This document shows, in pieces, positions 1 to 6,225 of a stretch of DNA of 16,263 nt (the stretch's first letter is position 1; every line of letters begins with the position of its first letter). Under the pieces are notes generated by a model. The model did no database searches, was not told where the DNA came from, and was given only the letters and a program-made list of their open reading frames with translations. The position numbers and the translations under genes were made by a program. Source of the stretch: Thermomicrobiales bacterium (GTDB taxonomy: Bacteria > Chloroflexota > Limnocylindria > Limnocylindrales > CSP1-4); NCBI GenBank assembly GCA_004525275.1, contig SPCO01000010.1, positions 1 through 16,263 on the forward strand, written 5' to 3'.

Positions 1-120
1 GATGACGCCGCGATCGAGCAACTCGTCAGCGACACGCTCGACGATGTCGCGATCCGCAATTCCCCACGTTTGCCGACCGCGACCGAGGCGCGGGCGATCC
101 TGCAACGGGTCGCCGGCTGA
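1..120 (+). CDS. C-terminal fragment, probably iron-containing alcohol dehydrogenase
   Basis: Frame 1 is open from the left edge and ends with TGA at 118-120, leaving the last 39 residues of a protein whose start lies outside the window. The visible tail reads as a helix, then DDVAIRNSPRLPTATEARAI, then a short terminal helix. The pattern of a helix ending in an A/DD-V-x-I-x-N-x-PR turn followed by a threonine/glutamate-led helix resembles the C-terminus of group III iron-dependent alcohol dehydrogenases, where NPR-x-(T/S)-x-E-D is usual. The iron ligands and NAD-binding part are not in the window, so the family call rests only on this tail. A hairpin directly after the stop supports this being the true end of a gene. 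Confidence 0.5.
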   Translation, partial: DDAAIEQLVSDTLDDVAIRNSPRLPTATEARAILQRVAG

Positions 121-125
121 CAGTC

Positions 126-156
126 GCATCCAGCGCCGCTGTCCGGGCGCTGATGC
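126..156 (+). terminator. Hairpin just after the first stop codon
   Basis: Five bases after the TGA at 118-120 lies a stem: GCAT (126-129), a bulged C, then CAGCGCC (131-137), an 8-base loop, GGCGCTG (146-152) and ATGC (153-156). That is 11 base pairs with one bulge. The sequence that follows (TTGATCCT) is only weakly T-rich, so an intrinsic terminator is plausible but not textbook. Its position immediately behind a stop codon is the main argument. Confidence 0.45.
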
Positions 157-405
157 TTGATCCTGGGCAGCCCTTGAGTCCTCCCCAGCGTATGCGCGTA
201 GGCGGCATATTTCGGGCGCCCCGGGACGTGGCGACCCGGCCGCGCCCGATGGCTGGGAGCCGCCAATGGGTGATGTGAGACAGCGCGATCCTTTGAGGAG
301 GTGCTGGACTTTCGCATCAAGCTGGGCGTAGTCTCCAAGGCATCCGGGCCGACGCTTGGGAAGGGGTAAGCGGACGCCAGCAAGGTCTCAACGGAGGGAA
401 ACGCC
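157..405. other. Intergenic stretch, no convincing gene
   Basis: I see no gene with a good start and ribosome site here. One short plus-strand frame (about 274-369) gives a protein-like stretch, FEEVLDFRIKLGVVSKASG, but it has stops on both sides and no plausible start codon with a ribosome site. It may be a remnant of a degraded gene or chance. The right end carries the ribosome-binding site of the hydrolase at 393-398. Confidence 0.5.
393..398 (+). promoter_or_regulatory. Ribosome-binding site that fixes a TTG start
   Basis: GGAGGG at 393-398 sits 7 bases before the TTG at 406-408. It is a strong Shine-Dalgarno match with ideal spacing, and no ATG or GTG in the same frame lies between it and the start of the conserved fold. 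It therefore supports TTG as the start codon of the hydrolase. Confidence 0.75.
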
Positions 406-1209
406 TTGGCCCTTGAAAGGCCCTGGCCAGTCATCCTGCTGCCGGGCGGCATCCTCCCGGCCCGGCCCGCCTACGAGGCCCTCCTGCCCGAGTTCGGCAA
501 CGACATCGACGCAAGGGTCAAGGACCTCGAGATGTACGCGGGCGGGACGGTCCCACCGCCGGATTACAGCCTTGAGACTGAGGTCGAGGGTATCCGCCGA
601 GTAGCCGACGAGGCGGGATTCGACACCTTCCATCTCGTTGGTTACTCGGCCGGCGGAGCATCGTCGCTGGCCTACGCATCACGCTCGCCAGACCGGCTTC
701 GTAGTCTCGCGCTGATGGAGCCGGCGTGGGCCGGACAGGAGGGGCAGTCCCCCGAAGAAGCCGCCGTCTTCGAGCGATTCCGTGCGATCCCGAACCTGTC
801 GCCCGACCGGATCATGCCCGAGTTCGTCCGAACGCAACTCGCCGACGGTGTCGAGCCCGCGCAGCCGCCACCCGGTCCGCCGCCACCCGGTCCGCCGCCA
901 CCCTGGATGGAGTCTCGGCTCGCGGGCATCGGTGGGTTCCTGCGCGCATTCGACGCGTACGAGCCCGACTTCGAAGTATTCCGCCGATTCGAGCGTCCGG
1001 TGTACTTCGCGCTGGGCGGGCGGGGCAACCCGGACCTCTACGCGCGCATGGCTACCCGGCTGGGCGGGGTATTCCCGGATTTCACGCTTGAGGTCTACGA
1101 CGACCGCCATCATTTCGATCCACCGCATCGCATCGAGCCGACACGCCTGGCGGCGGCATTACGTGAGCTCTGGGCCCGCGCGGAGTCGAAAGACGCCTCG
1201 TCCATCTGA
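406..1209 (+). CDS. Alpha/beta hydrolase
   Basis: A 267-residue alpha/beta-hydrolase-fold protein of unknown substrate. The first strand and oxyanion loop are seen as VILLPGG (residues 9-15). The nucleophile elbow is GYSAGG with Ser81, between the strand FHLVG and a small-residue helix. The segment YDDRHHFDPPH near residues 231-241 supplies the probable catalytic histidine (235 or 236). The strand PVYFALGGRGNPD (198-210) is where the acid residue is expected. No signal peptide is seen, so it is probably cytoplasmic. Residues 153-167 are an unusual proline-rich insert, three PPPPG-like units, in the cap or lid region. The start is TTG with a strong ribosome site 7 bases upstream. It stands alone, convergent with the oxidoreductase to its right. 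Esterase, haloperoxidase-like or lipid hydrolase activities are all possible. Confidence 0.85.
   Translation: MALERPWPVILLPGGILPARPAYEALLPEFGNDIDARVKDLEMYAGGTVPPPDYSLETEVEGIRRVADEAGFDTFHLVGYSAGGASSLAYASRSPDRLRSLALMEPAWAGQEGQSPEEAAVFERFRAIPNLSPDRIMPEFVRTQLADGVEPAQPPPGPPPPGPPPPWMESRLAGIGGFLRAFDAYEPDFEVFRRFERPVYFALGGRGNPDLYARMATRLGGVFPDFTLEVYDDRHHFDPPHRIEPTRLAAALRELWARAESKDASSI
862..906 (+). repeat. 15-bp in-frame tandem repeat encoding PPPPG
   Basis: Three tandem 15-base units (862-876, 877-891, 892-906) of the form CCGCCGCCACCCGGT. The first unit begins CAG and the last ends TGG instead of GGT. The two full internal boundaries are exact copies. The repeat is in frame with the hydrolase gene and encodes Q-PPPG, PPPPG and PPPPW. 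Because the unit is a multiple of three, copy number can change without a frameshift. Confidence 0.9.
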
Positions 1210-1360
1210 CGTCGTTTCGGGCGACATCGCCGGTACGCCAGGCGCGCCCCAACCCGCGATGCCTCGCCTCCGAGCGTTATGCCGCCTATGGGCATCAGGT
1301 CCAAGGGCGCTGACCAGCGGCTCAGATCAAGCATCAAGCCGGATGGCGCTGCGTCGGACC
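1210..1360. other. Short convergent intergenic gap
   Basis: This 151-base gap separates two convergent genes. I see only a weak dyad in it, ATGCC and GGCAT around 1279-1297, and no T-run, so no terminator is called with confidence. No open frame with a ribosome site is apparent. Confidence 0.4.
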
Positions 1361-2302
1361 CTAGACGAGCGGGAGCACCTCACCGATGAAGCGCTCGAAC
1401 GTCTCGACGTCGTATGGGGCGGGCTGCTCCGAGATGACCGTTCGGAACCCGAGATCCACGTACGGTCGGAGCCGGTCGGCGATCTGTTCCGGGTTGCCGT
1501 TCCAGAAGGTGTCGTCGTCGGCGACCTCGGCCATCGGTGTGCGGTTATGGGCGATCGCCGCGCGCCAGACCGCGTCCGCCTCGGCCTCGGTATCGCGGAT
1601 CGTGAGCTTGACCCCGAGCGTGAATTCGATCTCGCCGATGTCTCGACCGACTGCGTCGCAGTGTCCCCGCAGCACATCCACCTTGTGAGCCATGAACTCG
1701 ACCGGACCCATCGCGTTCCACATATCGGCATAGCGGGCAACCGTGCGAAGCGTCTTCTTCTCGCCGCTGCCCCCGATCATGATCGGTAGGCGCGCCTGGA
1801 CGGGTACTGGCTGCTGGCGCAGATCGTCGAACGCGTAGCGCCCGCCCGGCTCCGATGTCGCCGGCACACCGGCGAGGAGCCGGCGCATCGCCCCCACCGA
1901 TTCGTCCAACCAGTCGAGACGCTGACCGAAGCCCGTCCCGAAGTCGATGCCGTGGGCCCGGTGCTCTGGTTCCATCCAGGCACCGCCGATGCCCAGGATC
2001 GCCCGGCCGGCGCTCGCGTGGTCGAGCGTCGTGGCGGTCTTGGCGACCAGAGCCGGGTTGCGGAACGTGTTCGCGCCGACGAGCAGACCGAGTCGCGTCT
2101 GCTCGGTCTCGCGGGCCCAGGCGTTGAGGAGCGCCCAACCCTCGAAGATCGGCTGATACGGGTCGCCGAAGATCGCATACAGGTGATCCCACGTCCACAG
2201 ATGGGCGTAACCCAGACGGTCGACCCGTTTCGCGGCATCAAGCATCTCATTCCAGGTCGCGGCCTGGCTCCACAGCAGGATCCCTGCCTTGACTTCGGAC
2301 AT
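1361..2302 (-). CDS. LLM-class (F420-dependent type) flavin/deazaflavin oxidoreductase
   Basis: A 313-residue luciferase-like monooxygenase (LLM) TIM-barrel protein, the usual length of F420-dependent members. Characteristic segments in order are an N-terminal strand KAGILLW, the HLWTWDHL stretch near residue 34, ETEQTRLGLLVGANTFRNPA (strand plus cofactor-binding loop), TLDHASAGRAILGIGGAW, then the hallmark PIMIGGSGEKKTLRTVARYA near residues 174-193. LLM enzymes move hydride between F420H2 (or FMNH2) and an organic substrate; the substrate cannot be read from sequence. ATG at 2302 is preceded by GGAGG (2309-2313, minus strand) 6 bases away, so the start is firm. It lies 36 bases downstream of modB on the same strand, in the place where modC often lies, and may be cotranscribed with the molybdate genes although LLM enzymes do not themselves need molybdenum. 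Confidence 0.88.
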   Translation of the reverse strand: MSEVKAGILLWSQAATWNEMLDAAKRVDRLGYAHLWTWDHLYAIFGDPYQPIFEGWALLNAWARETEQTRLGLLVGANTFRNPALVAKTATTLDHASAGRAILGIGGAWMEPEHRAHGIDFGTGFGQRLDWLDESVGAMRRLLAGVPATSEPGGRYAFDDLRQQPVPVQARLPIMIGGSGEKKTLRTVARYADMWNAMGPVEFMAHKVDVLRGHCDAVGRDIGEIEFTLGVKLTIRDTEAEADAVWRAAIAHNRTPMAEVADDDTFWNGNPEQIADRLRPYVDLGFRTVISEQPAPYDVETFERFIGEVLPLV

Positions 2303-2338
2303 TCGGCCCCTCCTCGGATCGAGTGTAGTCGGGTTGGG

Positions 2339-3187
2339 CTAAGCGACACCCCGAACATCGAGGACGCGACCCCAATGGAACACGCGAACAGCGACCAGGA
2401 CCCCGAATGCGGCCAGCACGAGGATCGCTGCGGCGGCCACCGAGGCGTCCAGGTCGCCGCCCTGGAACTCCGAATAGACGACCAGCGGCAGCGTCTGGGT
2501 CCGGCCCTCCACATTGCCCGCGAACATGATCGTCGCGCCGAATTCACCCAAGGCCCTGGCCCAGGTCATGACCAACCCTGCGGCGAGGGCTGCGCCGGCA
2601 AGCGGGACCGTGATCCCCTGGAAGAGTTGGCGTTCCGAGGCGCCATCGACGCGCGCGGCATCCTCCACGTCGCGATCGACTCCCGCGATCCCCGTCCGGG
2701 CCGATCGGATGAAGAACGGAGCCGACACGAAGGTCTGGGCCAGGATCACCGCGACCGTCGTGAACGGGACCGAGAACCCGACCAACTCGAACGGTGCCGC
2801 CAGGACACCGCGCCGTCCGAAGACGAGCAGCAAGGCCAGACCCGCCACGGCGGGCGGCAGGACGATCGGCAGGTCGACGACGGCCTCGAGCAAGCCGCGA
2901 CCGCGGAACCGATGGCGCGCCAGCACGAATGCGAGCGGCAGGCCGAGGGCGACCGTGATAAGCAGGCTGATGGCCGTGGTAACGAGGCTCAACCACAGCG
3001 CATCGAGCACGACCGGCGAAGCGACGGCCACCGCCAGCGATCCGTCAAGGACGGCCCGTCCGACCAGCGCGACGACGGGCAAACCCAGGAAGAGGGCGAA
3101 CAGCCAGGCGACGAGACGCAGCGAGCGCTCGCCCCAACGGCCGCGCTGGGCGGCTGCCCCACTGCGTCCCGCGGCAGTCTGGATCAT
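2339..3187 (-). CDS. modB: Molybdate ABC transporter permease ModB
   Basis: A 282-residue inner-membrane permease that forms the channel for molybdate or tungstate. Hydrophobic segments fall near residues 24-44, 62-90, 103-124, 139-160, 193-212 and 248-268. The cytoplasmic coupling (EAA) loop is EDAARVDGASERQLFQ (175-190), the site that docks on the ATPase. The stretch RALGEFGATIMFAGN (211-225) is a hallmark of molybdate and sulfate permeases, and PIVLPPAVAG (107-116) is also typical of ModB. The gene starts at ATG 3187, overlapping the modA stop as ATGA, so translation is probably coupled. The N-terminus has an arginine- and glycine-rich tail of about 20 residues before the first helix. No ATPase gene follows; the next gene is an LLM oxidoreductase. 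Confidence 0.93.
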   Translation of the reverse strand: MIQTAAGRSGAAAQRGRWGERSLRLVAWLFALFLGLPVVALVGRAVLDGSLAVAVASPVVLDALWLSLVTTAISLLITVALGLPLAFVLARHRFRGRGLLEAVVDLPIVLPPAVAGLALLLVFGRRGVLAAPFELVGFSVPFTTVAVILAQTFVSAPFFIRSARTGIAGVDRDVEDAARVDGASERQLFQGITVPLAGAALAAGLVMTWARALGEFGATIMFAGNVEGRTQTLPLVVYSEFQGGDLDASVAAAAILVLAAFGVLVAVRVFHWGRVLDVRGVA

Positions 3188-3969
3188 GTCGGCGCCATGA
3201 ACCCGAACTCGGACAGGAGCGCCTGTCCGTCGGGTCCCGCGAACCAGGTCAGGAACGCCTGGGCCGCCTCGGGGTTCGGAGACGTCTTGATGACCACGCC
3301 GGCGTAGGACGCCCGGACATTGGCGGCCTCGGGCAGCTCGATCGTCGTGACCTTCGTCGAGGCTCTCGCATCCGTCACGTAAACGATCGCCGCATCACCT
3401 TCCCCGAGTTCGATCTTGGCGATGGTCGCCCTGACGTTGTTCTCCTTCGAGACGATGTTGGCGTCATAGGCGCCCGGAAGATCGAGGGGAAAGGTCGGCT
3501 GCGTGGCGAGGTTGGCGACGACCTGCGTGGCGTACTTCGTGATCGGAACCTCGTCGCCGGCCGCGATGATCCGCACGCCTGGTTTTGCCAGGTCGGCTGG
3601 GGTCCGGATCCCCGCCGGGTTGTCCAGCGGCACGATCACGGCCAGCTGGTTGACGGCGAACGTCTGCGCTCCCCCGGCTGCCAGCCCCTGGTCCACGAGC
3701 GCCTGCGGGTTCGCGGCATCCGCCGACAGAAAGACGTCCACGGGAGCTCCCTGTTCGATCTGGATCTTCAGGGCGGACGACGAGTCGGTCGAGAGCGTTA
3801 CGTTCGTCCCAGGATGGGTGACTTCGTAGTCGGCCGCAGCCCGGGTCAGGACACCCTTGAGCGAGGCGGCCCCATAGATCGTCAACTCGATCGATGATCC
3901 GCCGCCACCGCACGCCCCCAGGGTCATGGCCAGCCCGACGATCGCGGACGTGATCGGCCGACGGCTCAC
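3184..3969 (-). CDS. modA: Molybdate-binding lipoprotein ModA
   Basis: A 261-residue periplasmic-type solute-binding protein. It has a short signal peptide with lipobox LGAC (Cys20 lipidated), followed by a glycine/serine linker, so it is anchored to the outer face of the membrane. The mature part opens with LTIYGAASLKGVLTRAAADYE, the standard ModA start, followed by VTLSTDSSSALKIQIEQGAP and VDVFLSADAA, which carry the serine residues expected to bind the oxyanion. PITKYATQVVANL, NNVRATIAKIELGEGDAAIVYVTDA and SYAGVVIK are the usual later blocks. The start is GTG at 3969, sharing GTGA with the stop of the upstream regulator; the end overlaps modB as ATGA. Molybdate or tungstate is the likely ligand; the sequence alone does not distinguish them. 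Confidence 0.93.
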   Translation of the reverse strand: MSRRPITSAIVGLAMTLGACGGGGSSIELTIYGAASLKGVLTRAAADYEVTHPGTNVTLSTDSSSALKIQIEQGAPVDVFLSADAANPQALVDQGLAAGGAQTFAVNQLAVIVPLDNPAGIRTPADLAKPGVRIIAAGDEVPITKYATQVVANLATQPTFPLDLPGAYDANIVSKENNVRATIAKIELGEGDAAIVYVTDARASTKVTTIELPEAANVRASYAGVVIKTSPNPEAAQAFLTWFAGPDGQALLSEFGFMAPT

Positions 3970-4385
3970 CCGCCGGGGATCTCCACGATGACGTTGGTGG
4001 ACTTCACGACGCAGACCGCTTCATCGCCGACCTTGAGGTCAAGGTCCTCGACCGCCTCGGCCGTCATGAGACTGACCAGTCGATGCGGGCCGGCGATCAC
4101 TTCGACCACCGCGGCGACTCCATCACGCTCCACTCGGCTCACGATGCCGGGGAATCGATTGCGGGCGGATTGGGCCACGATCGGCCGATCCGTGGCGAGG
4201 CGGCGTCGGTCGCCCATGAGCCGCGCGACCTCATCGATCGCCACCAGGCGCTGGCCGCCATCGGAGCGCTCCATCCGGAGCCGACCTTCGGTCTCCCAGC
4301 GTCGGAGGGTCTCGACAGAAACGCCGAGCATCTCCGCGGCCTGACCGACGCGGAGGCGAGATGAACCCTCTCGTTGTTTCGCCAT
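3966..4385 (-). CDS. MerR/excisionase-type HTH regulator with a C-terminal TOBE (Mop) domain
   Basis: A 139-residue protein (from ATG 4385) with two parts. Residues 10-60 are a MerR/excisionase-like helix-turn-helix: LRVGQAAEMLGVSVETLRRW, then the wing ETEGRL and GGQRLVAIDEVARL. Residues 74-137 are a TOBE/Mop domain: SARNRFPGIVSRVERDGV, AAVVEVIAGPHRLVSLMT, LKVGDEAVCVVKSTNVIVEI. Mop domains bind molybdate or tungstate, so this is probably an oxyanion-sensing DNA-binding regulator of modAB, built differently from classical ModE. Its stop overlaps the modA start (GTGA). A TTG eight codons upstream (4409) is also in frame, but neither start has a Shine-Dalgarno. I choose ATG 4385 because the HTH begins shortly after it and a promoter fits a leaderless start there. 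Autoregulation is inferred from dyads in that promoter. Confidence 0.85.
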   Translation of the reverse strand: MAKQREGSSRLRVGQAAEMLGVSVETLRRWETEGRLRMERSDGGQRLVAIDEVARLMGDRRRLATDRPIVAQSARNRFPGIVSRVERDGVAAVVEVIAGPHRLVSLMTAEAVEDLDLKVGDEAVCVVKSTNVIVEIPGG

Positions 4386-4425
4386 ACCGATGAAGTATGG
4401 GCAAAACAAGACCTAATGTCTAGGT
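4382..4425 (-). promoter_or_regulatory. Regulator/modAB promoter with two dyads, apparently leaderless
   Basis: On the minus strand a TAGACA (4422-4417) is separated by 17 bases from CATACT (4399-4394), which places transcription start about 1-2 bases before ATG 4385. That would explain the absence of a Shine-Dalgarno. Two perfect dyads lie on these elements: CCATAC-N7-GTATGG (4382-4400) covers the -10 and start codon, and ACCTA-N5-TAGGT (4411-4425) covers the -35. Their centres are 27 bases apart. They are good candidates for operator sites of the adjacent HTH-TOBE protein. The inverted repeats are seen directly; binding is inferred. Confidence 0.5.
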
Positions 4426-4427
4426 GT

Positions 4428-4922
4428 TCATGGCAACGTAGCCAGGTCACCATCGATGACCGCTCGGTCGTCGGCGTCCGCGATCGTGTCGAGGGCGGCC
4501 ACTGCCTTTGCCTTCCAGGTCGCAACCTGCTCGAGATCCCCGGAGACCAGGAAGGCGCGCGCCATCCCTTCATAGGCCGAGGCGATATCCCAGTCCTCGC
4601 CTGGGCTGACCTCGTTCATCGCCAGGCATCTTCGGGCGTGCCAGAGCGCCGGTTCGCTCCGACCGAGGACTGCGTACACGCGCGAGCACAGCCACTCGCC
4701 CCTGGCCAGACGGATCGGCTCCACCCCAGCGATCTCGCCCCAGTGGTAGCGGGATGCATGCGCGCTGTGGATCAGCTCGTCGGTCTGCGCGGCGGTCCGA
4801 TCGGCGATCCCGAGCAAGTTCCAGGTGTGGTTGAAGAGCGCAACCGCGAGGCTTCGTCGGGTCGCTGGATCGAGGTCGATCGCGGGCGGGAGCGTCGTAT
4901 CGTCTGTGTCGTCGGTGCTCAT
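4428..4922 (-). CDS. Conserved hypothetical protein, TPR-like helical repeats
   Basis: A 164-residue soluble, all-helical protein of unknown function. After an acidic, threonine-rich N-terminus come ALFNHTWNLLGIADRTAAQTD, ELIHSAHASRYHWGEI, LARGEWLCSRVYAVLGRSEPALWHARRCL and DWDIASAYEGMARAFLVSGD. The second half has the helix-turn-helix spacing of tetratricopeptide repeats. I recall similar proteins of about 160 residues with the NHTW and AHASRYHW motifs in several bacterial phyla, annotated as hypothetical. ATG 4922 is chosen because AAGGAGGG lies 10 bases upstream; an upstream in-frame start at 4958 would precede that ribosome site. It ends 42 bases before the molybdate regulator, which has its own promoter, so the two are probably separate units. 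Confidence 0.8.
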   Translation of the reverse strand: MSTDDTDDTTLPPAIDLDPATRRSLAVALFNHTWNLLGIADRTAAQTDELIHSAHASRYHWGEIAGVEPIRLARGEWLCSRVYAVLGRSEPALWHARRCLAMNEVSPGEDWDIASAYEGMARAFLVSGDLEQVATWKAKAVAALDTIADADDRAVIDGDLATLP

Positions 4923-4971
4923 GAAGGTCGAGCCCTCCTTGGTTGGTCGCTTACGCACGGCCGATACGCGC

Positions 4972-4994
4972 CGTCAAGCGCGCCTGTCAGGCGC
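4972..4994 (-). promoter_or_regulatory. Palindrome and -35-like element upstream of the helical-repeat gene
   Basis: GCGCCTG-T-CAGGCGC (4980-4994) is a perfect 15-base palindrome, 58 bases upstream of ATG 4922 on the minus strand. Directly downstream of it is TTGACG (4977-4972), a 5-of-6 match to the -35 consensus. No clear -10 follows at the ideal distance (TAAGCG is the nearest, 18 bases on). The palindrome may be an operator or a hairpin. The support is positional only. Confidence 0.3.
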
Positions 4995-5094
4995 ACGATT
5001 CGGATACTCGTGCTCAGCCGGACCCGAGAATCGACGAGATTTGGACGAATCCGGCAATGGCCACGCTCAGCTGTCCCTGAAACGTTTCCCACAG

Positions 5095-5220
5095 GCGCGG
5101 CCGCCACTGGCGCGGTCGCCCCACGCGCGGTCGCCCGCCACTGGCGCGGTCGCCCCACGCGCGGTCGCCCCCCACTGGCTCGCTCGCCCCACGCGCGGTC
5201 GCCCCACGCGCGGTCATCCG
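5095..5220. repeat. GC-rich tandem repeat, alternating 15- and 19-bp units
   Basis: Eight head-to-tail units based on GCGCGGTCGCCCCAC start at 5095, 5110, 5125, 5144, 5159, 5178, 5193 and 5208. Units 2, 4 and 7 are exact 15-mers. Units 3 and 5 are 19 bases long and end in CACTG, so 15+19 forms a 34-base higher-order period at 5110-5143 and 5144-5177. Unit 1 also ends in CACTG but is 15 bases long. Unit 8 is truncated at 13 bases. The array lies just after the stop of the small gene ending at 5236 and about 170 bases upstream of the next gene on the same strand. The remaining gap (4995-5094) holds nothing I can identify. It is not a CRISPR array because there are no unique spacers. Confidence 0.9.
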
Positions 5221-5235
5221 TCGCGCTGCGTAAAC

Positions 5236-5514
5236 CTACGCCTCGTCCAACTCGCGGTCGATCGCGCGCAGGATAAAGCGCGCCGCCTCTGCGCTCTTGC
5301 CGCCGAGTCGCTCCCCGTCATCCTGTTCGAGGGCCCGCCTCAGATCGCCGAGATAGAGGTCCATGGACGGCGTGCGAGCCAGGTCGCCGGCCGCGAACGC
5401 CGCATCCAGTCGTGCCGCGACGGCCCGGGCGTTGTCGACCGTATGGCCCTTGGCCGCGATCGATTCGCGGACCTCGGCGCGGGCCGTCGCCGCAGCCGGT
5501 CCCTTCGTCGTCAT
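5236..5514 (-). CDS. Small helical protein of unknown function
   Basis: A 92-residue, alanine-rich, charged protein without membrane segments. The visible helices are ARAEVRESIAAKGHTVDNARAV, ARLDAAFAAGDLARTPS, YLGDLRRALEQD and SAEAARFILRAIDRELDEA. I do not recognise a family. ATG 5514 overlaps the stop of the GNAT gene as ATGA, and GGGAG lies 6 bases upstream of that ATG. The ATG at 5520 would sit almost on the ribosome site, so 5514 is preferred. Tight coupling suggests it is made together with the acetyltransferase and could be its partner or substrate, but that is inference. Confidence 0.65.
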   Translation of the reverse strand: MTTKGPAAATARAEVRESIAAKGHTVDNARAVAARLDAAFAAGDLARTPSMDLYLGDLRRALEQDDGERLGGKSAEAARFILRAIDRELDEA

Positions 5515-6200
5515 CGCCATCTCCCAAACGTTCGCCGCCGGCCGTCCCCACCCCCGGCCGGGACTGGCTCCGGCCGAGGCGGATCGGGCTGCAGCGGCGC
5601 GGCCCCCGCCACTTCGGTGTCCGGACGCGCCTTCCGCGCATTCCGCGCAACGCGCCAATCAGGTTCCAGGACGCTCATGCCAACCTCGTCCCACCAGCGT
5701 CCGTCGCGCCAGATCGACTCCCGCGAACGGCCTTCCATGACGAACCCGCAGCGTCGATACGCGCGGATGGCGCGCTCGTTGAACTCGAAGACGAAGAGTG
5801 CGATCCGGTGGAGACCCATCGTCCCGAAGGCGTGATCCAGCATCATCGCCGTCGCCTCGGTCCCGAAGCCACGGCCCCAGACGTCCGACTCGCCGATCGT
5901 GATGTGGTAGAGCGCCGATCCGTTGTCGCCGTCGAGTTGGCTGAACGCGCAGGTCCCGACCAGTCGATCCGACGTCTTCTCATGGATCGCCATCGCCATC
6001 GTGCTCGTGCCGAGGACTCGAGCTTCGAAGAACCGCTCGATCTCCTCCGGTCGCATGGGTGTCGCCTGGTAGCGGGCGAGCCTTGCGATCTCTGGGTCCG
6101 CATACCAGCGCTTGAAGGCGGGCAGGTTCTCCGGGACGTGTTTGCGGAGAACGACCCGTTCACCTGCCAAGGCCTCCGGGAACCATGCTGGCTGCGCCAT
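5511..6200 (-). CDS. GNAT-family N-acetyltransferase (RimJ/RimL-like)
   Basis: A 229-residue acetyl-CoA-dependent acyltransferase. Residues 14-180 form the fold: ERVVLRKHVPENLPAFKRWY, then PEEIERFFEA, LVGTCAFSQLD, SALYHITIGESDVWGRGFGTEA and HRIALFVFEFNERAIRAYRRCG. The acetyl-CoA pyrophosphate loop is GRGFGTEA (109-116), and the ERAIRAYRRCGF motif is typical of the RimJ/RimL group that modifies N-termini or small amines. The last 40 residues are an extra proline- and arginine-rich tail, not part of the fold. ATG 6200 is chosen because the conserved domain starts soon after. An upstream ATG at 6227 would extend past the divergent promoter. The gene shares a 25-base intergenic gap with the ligase and overlaps the next gene by 4 bases. 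Confidence 0.88.
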   Translation of the reverse strand: MAQPAWFPEALAGERVVLRKHVPENLPAFKRWYADPEIARLARYQATPMRPEEIERFFEARVLGTSTMAMAIHEKTSDRLVGTCAFSQLDGDNGSALYHITIGESDVWGRGFGTEATAMMLDHAFGTMGLHRIALFVFEFNERAIRAYRRCGFVMEGRSRESIWRDGRWWDEVGMSVLEPDWRVARNARKARPDTEVAGAAPLQPDPPRPEPVPAGGGDGRRRTFGRWR

Positions 6201-6209
6201 TCCCGGCAC

Positions 6210-6219
6210 GGTATACCAT
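6210..6219. promoter_or_regulatory. Symmetric core promoter between GNAT and ligase genes
   Basis: The 25-base gap between ATG 6200 (minus) and ATG 6226 (plus) contains the perfect palindrome GGTATACC (6210-6217). Read on the plus strand, TACCAT (6214-6219) lies 6 bases before the ligase ATG. Read on the minus strand, TACCGT (6214-6209) lies 8 bases before the GNAT ATG. Neither gene has a Shine-Dalgarno in the gap, so both mRNAs are probably leaderless. No convincing -35 is seen on either side. Confidence 0.45.
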
Positions 6220-6225
6220 CCCGAC

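Noticed and set aside
274..369. Short protein-like stretch FEEVLDFRIKLGVVSKASG
   Set aside because: It is bounded by stops and has no plausible start with a ribosome site. It is too short to assign and is noted only as a possible gene remnant.
1952..3307. Long plus-strand open frame (about 450 codons) across the molybdate genes
   Set aside because: It runs antisense to modB and the LLM gene, both of which have clear family motifs. Its translation is rich in Arg, Asp and Gln with no recognisable fold. It is a by-product of GC-rich codon use.
4386..4409. Upstream TTG start for the HTH-TOBE regulator (LFCPYFIG extension)
   Set aside because: There is no ribosome site, the extension lies within the -10/dyad region, and the conserved HTH starts soon after ATG 4385.
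5095..5220. Possible CRISPR array
   Set aside because: The units abut with no unique spacers, are only 15-19 bases long and vary in length, and no cas gene is in the window. It is a tandem repeat.
4825..5835. Plus-strand frame through the tandem repeat giving repeated RSPHARSP-like peptide
   Set aside because: It crosses three minus-strand genes and has no ribosome site. The peptide repeat simply mirrors the DNA repeat.
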